A stretch of DNA of 9,243 bases, taken from Methanobacteriota archaeon. Its GTDB lineage: Archaea > Thermoplasmatota > Poseidoniia > Poseidoniales > Poseidoniaceae. This document shows, piece by piece, positions 1 to 4,729 of the stretch. The DNA is taken from contig JAAZUV010000046.1 of assembly GCA_018623995.1 (NCBI GenBank), positions 1 through 9,243 on the forward strand. The letters run 5' to 3'. A program made the translations under genes and the position numbers. A model generated the notes under the pieces. That model made no database searches and was not told the DNA's origin. It saw only the letters and a list, made by a program, of their open reading frames with translations. Numbering within the stretch: the stretch's first letter is position 1; every line of letters begins with the position of its first letter.

Positions 1-319
1 AATCGAGATGATTGCCTATATCTTCAACCGATGCATGCTCGACCGTATTCTTTTCACTGAAGTTTTCCATCTCCGATTCGACGAGGACATCATCCACTGT
101 CACGTTTTGTTCATCGTAGTCGGGGGCAGGGAGAACGACCGATTTCTCTGGCTGATCTTCACTATCATCGAGAATGGATTCCAGAAAGGATACATCTTCA
201 TCGATGTCTCGATGATATTGGGCTTTCAACTGCGATTGTATGTTCTGCTCTGCAGCGTTGTTGGCTTCCTCGGACAATTCATTGCTTTGCTTTCCGAAAA
301 AGCGCTTGAAGAAACCCAT
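1..319 (-). CDS. Acidic hypothetical protein, 5' part only (runs off left edge)
   Basis: The minus strand reads from an ATG at 319-317 to the window edge without a stop (106 codons). The product begins MGFFKRFFGKQSNELSEE, a short amphipathic, aromatic and basic start that could lie on a membrane surface. A long, strongly acidic, low-complexity stretch rich in Asp, Glu and Ser follows (for example DIDEDVSFLESILDD), which looks disordered. The 3' end and any folded domain lie outside the window. A plus-strand frame at 8-331 is also open, but its product is hydrophobic and featureless, whereas the minus frame has a natural start, sensible composition and a TATA-like element at the expected distance. 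FtsY-like proteins can combine a similar start with an acidic linker, but nothing here shows a GTPase domain, so I assign no function. Confidence 0.6.
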   Translation of the reverse strand, partial: MGFFKRFFGKQSNELSEEANNAAEQNIQSQLKAQYHRDIDEDVSFLESILDDSEDQPEKSVVLPAPDYDEQNVTVDDVLVESEMENFSEKNTVEHASVEDIGNHLD

Positions 320-343
320 GCTTCTGTGTAATGGCGGCTGCTC

Positions 344-349
344 TTTAAT
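344..349 (-). promoter_or_regulatory. Possible archaeal TATA box for the left-edge gene
   Basis: On the minus strand these bases read ATTAAA, inside GGGATTAAAGAG. The centre lies about 27 bases upstream of the ATG at 319, the spacing expected for an archaeal TATA box driving a leaderless transcript. No Shine-Dalgarno sequence precedes that ATG, which fits. The element is short and the surrounding DNA is not GC-rich, so chance is possible. The rest of the 320-422 divergent region shows no second clear box for the gene starting at 423. Confidence 0.35.
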
Positions 350-404
350 CCCAGTGTCGCATTCAGTAGGAACAGCATGGTTCAAGCGATAGTTCTTGAA
401 TTGC

Positions 405-410
405 AGGTGA
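405..410 (+). promoter_or_regulatory. Possible Shine-Dalgarno site for the exonuclease
   Basis: AGGTGA matches the 16S rRNA anti-SD complement but lies 12 bases before the ATG at 423, longer than the ideal spacing. An in-frame TGA at 408-410 excludes any earlier start, so 423 is the first possible ATG. Confidence 0.35.
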
Positions 411-422
411 CTCCATTCGTAT

Positions 423-1238
423 ATGGAACTGCTCGAAGGCGAACGCGTCCTCGCTTTCGATTTAGAGACGACAGGTGTAAGCACATCCAGAGATCGAATT
501 GTTCAGTTGGCATTGATTGGTTCAAACAACGATGGTACGGAAATTTCGTATGACCAATTGGTCAATCCAAGACGATCGATTCCATACGAATCTCAACGCA
601 TCCACGGTATTTCGGATGCTGACGTACGAGGCCAACCAGATTTTGCAGAAATTGCTGACCGTGTTTCTGAGTTGATTGATGGGTGTGTCCTTATCGGCCA
701 CAATGTACGCCAGTTCGACCTTCCAATGCTACGAAACGAGTATCTTCGAATCGGTGCACTGCCTCCGGAACCGAAAGCCGTTCTCGATACGCTGGAAATG
801 GTTCGCCGCTTGAAATTACCACGCCCTCATCGGCTTGGTGCACAATGCAATCGACACGGGATCTCGCTTGAGAACGCGCACACCGCTTCGGCCGATGCCG
901 CAGCGTCGCTGTTGTTGCTTTGGAAACTTGGCCTCGATCACCCGAGCTACTTTCGAAAGTCCTTGGAAGAAGTTGAGCAATGGTGTGCGACCGGTTCGAC
1001 TGCAAAAGTTCAGTCGGACTTGGGACCCCAACTCGATGATTTGGAACTCGTTGATCCAAACGGTATGGTTCGTCGAGATGGAGCACACATGGTCCTCGCT
1101 GTTGGGAGACATCGCGGTCGCCATCTTGAGGAATTGAATTCACTCGATCCTCGCTATCTGCAGTGGTTGTTGTCGCCTAATGGAATCGAAGATACAGACG
1201 CTGTCAATGAAATCAAGGCTTACCTGAATCAGGAATAG
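423..1238 (+). CDS. DEDDh-family 3'-5' exonuclease with ExoX-like C-terminal module
   Basis: Predicted DnaQ-like exonuclease of 271 residues, which would remove nucleotides from 3' ends in repair or proofreading using two divalent metal ions. Exo I is FDLETTG (D13, E15), Exo II is GHNVRQFD (D99), and Exo III is HTASAD (H153, D158), so all five DEDDh residues are present. A segment at about 224-250 (VLAVGRHRGRHLEEL, then DPRYLQWLL) resembles the small C-terminal domain found in exodeoxyribonuclease X-like proteins, where it follows a DnaQ nuclease domain. There is no polymerase domain. An in-frame stop at 408 makes 423 the first possible ATG. The gene is convergent with the Fe-S nuclease and overlaps it by 26 bases. 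The enzyme class is firm. Whether it acts on DNA or RNA, and in which pathway, is not visible. Confidence 0.9.
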   Translation: MELLEGERVLAFDLETTGVSTSRDRIVQLALIGSNNDGTEISYDQLVNPRRSIPYESQRIHGISDADVRGQPDFAEIADRVSELIDGCVLIGHNVRQFDLPMLRNEYLRIGALPPEPKAVLDTLEMVRRLKLPRPHRLGAQCNRHGISLENAHTASADAAASLLLLWKLGLDHPSYFRKSLEEVEQWCATGSTAKVQSDLGPQLDDLELVDPNGMVRRDGAHMVLAVGRHRGRHLEELNSLDPRYLQWLLSPNGIEDTDAVNEIKAYLNQE

Positions 1239-2367
1239 GCGCCCACGGTAAAACGTCGCACCAAGGTCCAACACGCCAAACATCTCGGTTCATCATTGCG
1301 CTTCCTAGGAACAACGGGCCTTGATGACCCGCATCGAGGAGTGCTTCAAGAGATTCTTTGCCCCGGCCATCAAATCGGACTGTTCGCATTTCTCCCGTAG
1401 GTTCAATCTCGCCCGATTCATTTCTCGGTACACATTGTTCAACTGTTGCCGTCGAGCGACCTTCGTCGTACTGATGGATGAGAACAACGCCATCAGCGAA
1501 GTCACCTCTGTGCAAGGACTTGTTTTCGTGCCGCCATGTCCACCAATGGGGGCACCATGCTTTCCAATCGCAAAAACCTCCACAGGAGGATTGGCCTGGT
1601 GTTGGGTCAAGAGGTGTGTCGGAAGGTTGAGTTGCATTCCATGCCTCATAGGCAGCCTCCAGAACATTCTCACCAACAGCATCCCATTTCGATGATGTAT
1701 CCGTGTACCAACCCTGAGCTTGGACCGGCGGTGCCTTTTCGTTGTTTGAAAGCAGAATATCCCGATACATCCGGAGTTGACGATTCACCTCTGGTTTGAG
1801 TTTTCCTTGCGGTGGTTTTCCAGTCTTCAAATCAGCAACCAACCAGCCAGTGAGATTGCCTGCGTCGTCAACGTTTGCAAGCAAAAGATCGAGTCGACCC
1901 ATCAATTGGCCATCTTTTGTGACCAATTCTCCTTCAACTGCAATGACCAAGGATTGAATTTTCTTCCAAAGTGCAACAGTTACTCGCTCATGTGCTAGCC
2001 CTTGTATCCCAACGTGATCAAGAAGCATATTGATGGCACCTTTCTGCTGTTTTTGCGCCTCAGAATACTTCTCTTCTTTCCAGTTTGGATGCCTTGGCGT
2101 CTCATGAAAGAGTTGCTTTTCCTCTTCCCACCGTTTTCGCAGAAGTGTGTCTCCTTCTTGCAGGAGCCAATTGGATTCTGCAGGTTCTCGCCCAGAGAGA
2201 TCGATTTGCAGCAAATCTTCGATGGATGCATGGACGGCTGTTCCAAGAGATGCAGCCATTCCTGTCTTCTTCGGCAGTCCTTGGCGACTGAGCCAATACA
2301 TTCGTGGACAGGTTTCGTATCGATTCCACGCCGAAGGCGAGAGGCTGTGCTTTCGTTCTTCGACCAT
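1213..2367 (-). CDS. PD-(D/E)XK nuclease, RecB/Cas4-like, probable 4Fe-4S, with extra C-terminal domain
   Basis: Predicted RecB-family nuclease of 384 residues. Numbering here counts from a TTG two codons upstream. The N-terminus has SPSAWNRYETCPRMYW (C22) and LGTAVHASIE (H48). The core has GRLD (D162) and VADLKTGK (D181, K183), the PD-(D/E)XK active site, followed by QLRMY (Q199, Y203), the QxxxY motif of the RecB branch. C263, C267 and C273 (CGGFCDWKAWC) together with C22 match the one-plus-three cysteine layout of the 4Fe-4S cluster in Cas4 and AddB. Residues about 285-380 form an additional beta-rich segment, possibly an OB-like DNA-binding fold; this is a guess from the strand pattern. 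There is no helicase domain. The ATG at 2367 is preferred over the TTG at 2373 because GAGAGGG sits seven bases before it. DNA end processing is the likely role. Confidence 0.85.
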   Translation of the reverse strand: MVEERKHSLSPSAWNRYETCPRMYWLSRQGLPKKTGMAASLGTAVHASIEDLLQIDLSGREPAESNWLLQEGDTLLRKRWEEEKQLFHETPRHPNWKEEKYSEAQKQQKGAINMLLDHVGIQGLAHERVTVALWKKIQSLVIAVEGELVTKDGQLMGRLDLLLANVDDAGNLTGWLVADLKTGKPPQGKLKPEVNRQLRMYRDILLSNNEKAPPVQAQGWYTDTSSKWDAVGENVLEAAYEAWNATQPSDTPLDPTPGQSSCGGFCDWKAWCPHWWTWRHENKSLHRGDFADGVVLIHQYDEGRSTATVEQCVPRNESGEIEPTGEMRTVRFDGRGKESLEALLDAGHQGPLFLGSAMMNRDVWRVGPWCDVLPWAPIPDSGKP

Positions 2368-2374
2368 GTACAAT

Positions 2375-2381
2375 CCCTCTC
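2375..2381 (-). promoter_or_regulatory. Shine-Dalgarno site deciding the Fe-S nuclease start
   Basis: The minus strand reads GAGAGGG, seven bases before ATG 2367-2365 and only one base before the alternative TTG at 2373-2371. The spacing favours the ATG. The frame stays open upstream to a stop at 2448-2446 but contains no other ATG or GTG. Confidence 0.5.
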
Positions 2382-2447
2382 TTCGAAGGACATGAAACCT
2401 ACGCTTGAAGGCGAAAGTGTTGAATGCCTCCTTGGTAAGTTCGGATT

Positions 2448-3245
2448 ATGGAAGGAACTCTGGTTAAGATTCGAGCAGACGTTGTCACTGAAGGAGCACT
2501 CGTCATCACGTGTTTCCCAAGTGTAGGCATGGTCTCAAGTGTGGTTGGACATTATTTGATTGACAATTTAGATCTTGAGTTTGTGGGAGGCGTGGTCGAT
2601 CCGCGTTTGCCTCCGTTGACGCTCGTAACCGACGGGAAGCCCATGCCCATTATCCGAGCTTATGCTGGAAAACCTGAGTGTAGCATCGATGGATGTGACA
2701 AAATCATCCTCCTCATGAGCGAGCTTGTTATTCCAAGCCCACTTGTTCACGACATTGTCTGGGCTCTCTATGATTGGTCCAAGGGTTCGAAGATTCGCAT
2801 GGGCATTTTGGTTGATGCCTTTTCGAAAGAAGGACTTGGTGGAAATTCAGGAATTGAAGAGCCAACCGTTGACTATGAAGACACGGAAGGAATCGATCTG
2901 CTCGGCATCGGTGCAACCGACGCCGTGTGTGAATTACTCAAAGACATGGATGTGCCACTGCTATCAGGTGGCGTGATTCGAGGTATGAATGGCGTCCTGC
3001 TGAGTGAGGCTCGTAGGAGAGCGATTGACGTCATGAGCGTCATGGTTGAAGCAGATCCACGATTCCCTGATGCAAGAGCTGCTGCTGCCTTGGTCAAGAA
3101 GCTCAACGCTATCTTGCCAACTACGCATCTTGACGATCAGCCATTGCTTGAAGAGGCACAAATGCTTGAAGAGCAACTGAAATCCTTGCTTAGTCAAGCA
3201 GCACCGTCAGAGGCGCCTTCACCATCATCCATGCTTTATGGTTGA
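2448..3245 (+). CDS. PAC2-family proteasome assembly chaperone / activator-like protein with HbYX tail
   Basis: A 265-residue PAC2-superfamily protein, the family of eukaryotic PAC1/PAC2 and archaeal PbaA/PbaB, which bind the 20S proteasome. The signature N-terminal segment is at 18-47 (LVITCFPSVGMVSSVVGHYL, then LEFVG). The PAC2 Rossmann-like core continues to about residue 225 and includes LSGGVIRGMNGVLL and a following helix with an acidic and hydrophobic pattern. A short coiled coil (about 232-250) and a Pro/Ser/Ala linker lead to the final residues MLYG. The last three, L-Y-G, fit the hydrophobic-Tyr-any C-terminal motif by which proteasome activators dock between alpha subunits; archaeal PbaB is known to use such a tail. 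A TAA at 2436 excludes earlier starts. No good Shine-Dalgarno site precedes the ATG, so a leaderless mRNA is likely. No proteasome gene lies in the window. Confidence 0.88.
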   Translation: MEGTLVKIRADVVTEGALVITCFPSVGMVSSVVGHYLIDNLDLEFVGGVVDPRLPPLTLVTDGKPMPIIRAYAGKPECSIDGCDKIILLMSELVIPSPLVHDIVWALYDWSKGSKIRMGILVDAFSKEGLGGNSGIEEPTVDYEDTEGIDLLGIGATDAVCELLKDMDVPLLSGGVIRGMNGVLLSEARRRAIDVMSVMVEADPRFPDARAAAALVKKLNAILPTTHLDDQPLLEEAQMLEEQLKSLLSQAAPSEAPSPSSMLYG

Positions 3246-3776
3246 AGTCTGTCGAACAATGAGTGCTGCAAGAATGATGAGCATCACGAAGATGCTCATC
3301 CATGCTGGAAGCAAAAGGGTCGTTTCCTTGACAAATGGCAAAAACTCTGTTAGTGAATCTGCTCTTGTGTAGGTCCCTCCAAGTGATGCTGTAAGGAGCA
3401 TGCAGCCGGTAGACATCGAACCAAATGCGTTGTGGAGATGTCGTGAGGCGTCATCACTTCCCATTCGCCATCGCGTGAATAGAACTCCAATCGCAAGCCC
3501 GCCACCAGCAGTTGAAAGCAGCATTTTGTTGGCAAGAAGAGGCGATGTATGAGCTCCACTTGGTGAGGAGTTGATACCGGAGGCGATCGCAAACGGTAGG
3601 GCAAGAAGGCCAAACAGCAAGGCGATGTGTGCTGTTGAATCCATCATGGTCACAAATTGACTCTCTTTGTTTTGGATTGATATGAGGGAATGGAGGACAA
3701 AACAAAGGCCTGCAAGGGCGAACGATCCAACAACCAATTCTGTTGTTATGACGTGAAACGTAGCAGATTCAATCAT
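3225..3776 (-). CDS. Five-helix, histidine-containing membrane protein (DUF2231 / cytochrome b561-like?)
   Basis: A 183-residue polytopic membrane protein with hydrophobic segments at about 9-32, 49-67, 83-101, 114-132 and 155-174. Histidines sit at or near helix ends (H8, H29, H50, H76, H113, H115). The layout resembles DUF2231-type and b561-like proteins in general pattern: a His at the start of helices 1 and 2, AHIALLFGLLALPFAIASG, then HLHNAFG before a helix ending LGGTY. That assignment is tentative. If right, it could bind haem and move electrons across the membrane for the two exported Cys-Cys-His proteins encoded upstream. It is the last gene of the operon, its ATG overlaps the previous stop as ATGA, and GGAGG lies seven bases upstream. 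Its 3' end overlaps the convergent PAC2 gene by 21 bases. Confidence 0.75.
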   Translation of the reverse strand: MIESATFHVITTELVVGSFALAGLCFVLHSLISIQNKESQFVTMMDSTAHIALLFGLLALPFAIASGINSSPSGAHTSPLLANKMLLSTAGGGLAIGVLFTRWRMGSDDASRHLHNAFGSMSTGCMLLTASLGGTYTRADSLTEFLPFVKETTLLLPAWMSIFVMLIILAALIVRQTSTIKHG

Positions 3777-4729
3777 AGGGAATCCTCCATGTAATCCTTG
3801 AATTCATCATCGCTTGGTTTCGGTTTTCGTACCAAGAGCACCAACCCAAAGAAGAGAACGAAATGGGCAATCGACTGAAGCAGCAAGGCAGTTTCATCTG
3901 CTTCCCATGTGGGTTCGGCACTCGTCAACGAGAACCATGGTGTCGTCTGTTGTGGGCCTTCGCCGTCGAGGATAGCGCGCCATTCAATGGTGGATGCCGA
4001 TAGGGCAGACGGCAATACTGCATTCCAGCATCCGTTGTTTTGGGTGGTCTCAACTTGATACGATTCTCCGGAAGGTTCCCGCCATTCAATGACAACGTCG
4101 TTTGCTGCTATTGTCTTAAGACACAGCGTTGTCGGTTCACCAATCTCTCTTGACGTTGGAGGCTGGTATTCTGGATCGATTCTTTGCAAGTTTTCAGGGA
4201 TGGCTTCAACGGTTATTTCGAATGCCTGAGAAACGCCAAAGAAAGGACTTCCAGCGTCTGTACCTGAATTATCGCCATGATGTACCGAGACATAGAGGAC
4301 TTTTTCGCCGACTTCGTCTGCTCGGAGAATCCAAGAATGTGTCAGAACATTGGAGTCAATGGATGCATATTCGATGTAGTTGTTTGAGCCACCCATCCCA
4401 TCAGAAAGTATACTCCATCCATCCGTGGTTGGAATATCGTTGTTGGCGTTGGTCGAGGAGAGGAGGAAGATTCCAATCTGATCGATATCGTGAGAGGTAT
4501 CGAAGCCAGAAATCTGGACTGTGATTTCAGTCGGCTGGCCTGCCCAAACTGTTCCAGATGGTTGCAGACTGAGTTGCAAACTGGAGGTAGCATTCTGATT
4601 GGCATCGCCATGACAAGCCCCTCCACATTGCATGTTTTCGAGGCTGTTTCCAACCCCGCCGGGATTACCACTCACGTGAAGTGGAACAATGAGGGATAAC
4701 GCAAGAAGAAGAACCAATTTCTGCTTCAT
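3773..4729 (-). CDS. Exported membrane-anchored protein with CGGACH motif, Reeler-like domain
   Basis: A 318-residue protein with a signal peptide (about 1-21, hydrophobic LVLLLALSLIVPL). It then has NPGGVGNSLENMQCGGACHG, with C35, C39 and H40, a CxxxCH variant of the haem-c CxxCH motif. Residues about 45-175 form a beta-rich domain similar in outline to Reeler / choice-of-anchor-V domains, with a conserved-looking TH (H131) and an HHGD (H150, H151). A second beta domain (about 180-270) has two cysteines (LCLK and GCWN) that may form a disulfide. A single transmembrane helix (about 281-300) is followed by RKPKPSDDEF and a cytoplasmic acidic tail, so most of the protein faces outward. It is translationally coupled to both neighbours by ATGA overlaps. 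Haem binding is unproven. The motif could also bind another metal or be a disulfide. Confidence 0.8.
   Translation of the reverse strand: MKQKLVLLLALSLIVPLHVSGNPGGVGNSLENMQCGGACHGDANQNATSSLQLSLQPSGTVWAGQPTEITVQISGFDTSHDIDQIGIFLLSSTNANNDIPTTDGWSILSDGMGGSNNYIEYASIDSNVLTHSWILRADEVGEKVLYVSVHHGDNSGTDAGSPFFGVSQAFEITVEAIPENLQRIDPEYQPPTSREIGEPTTLCLKTIAANDVVIEWREPSGESYQVETTQNNGCWNAVLPSALSASTIEWRAILDGEGPQQTTPWFSLTSAEPTWEADETALLLQSIAHFVLFFGLVLLVRKPKPSDDEFKDYMEDSL
3784..3788 (-). promoter_or_regulatory. Shine-Dalgarno site of the five-helix protein
   Basis: The minus strand reads GGAGG with seven bases to the ATG at 3776-3774. It lies inside the 3' end of the preceding gene, supporting translation of the pair from one mRNA. 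Confidence 0.7.

Noticed and set aside
8..331. Plus-strand open frame of 107 codons at the left edge
   Set aside because: It is antisense to the better-supported minus-strand gene, its product is hydrophobic without a recognisable motif, and it has no ribosome-binding site.
1213..2367. Cas4 of a CRISPR system
   Set aside because: There is no repeat array and no other cas gene, and the protein is much longer than typical Cas4, with an extra C-terminal domain.
2371..2373. TTG as start codon of the Fe-S nuclease
   Set aside because: The Shine-Dalgarno-like GAGAGGG is only one base away, while the ATG at 2367 has proper spacing.
2002..2526. Plus-strand open frame of 174 codons across the Fe-S nuclease and the PAC2 start
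   Set aside because: It lies antisense to a nuclease with all catalytic motifs, overlaps the PAC2 start in another frame, and shows no domain features.
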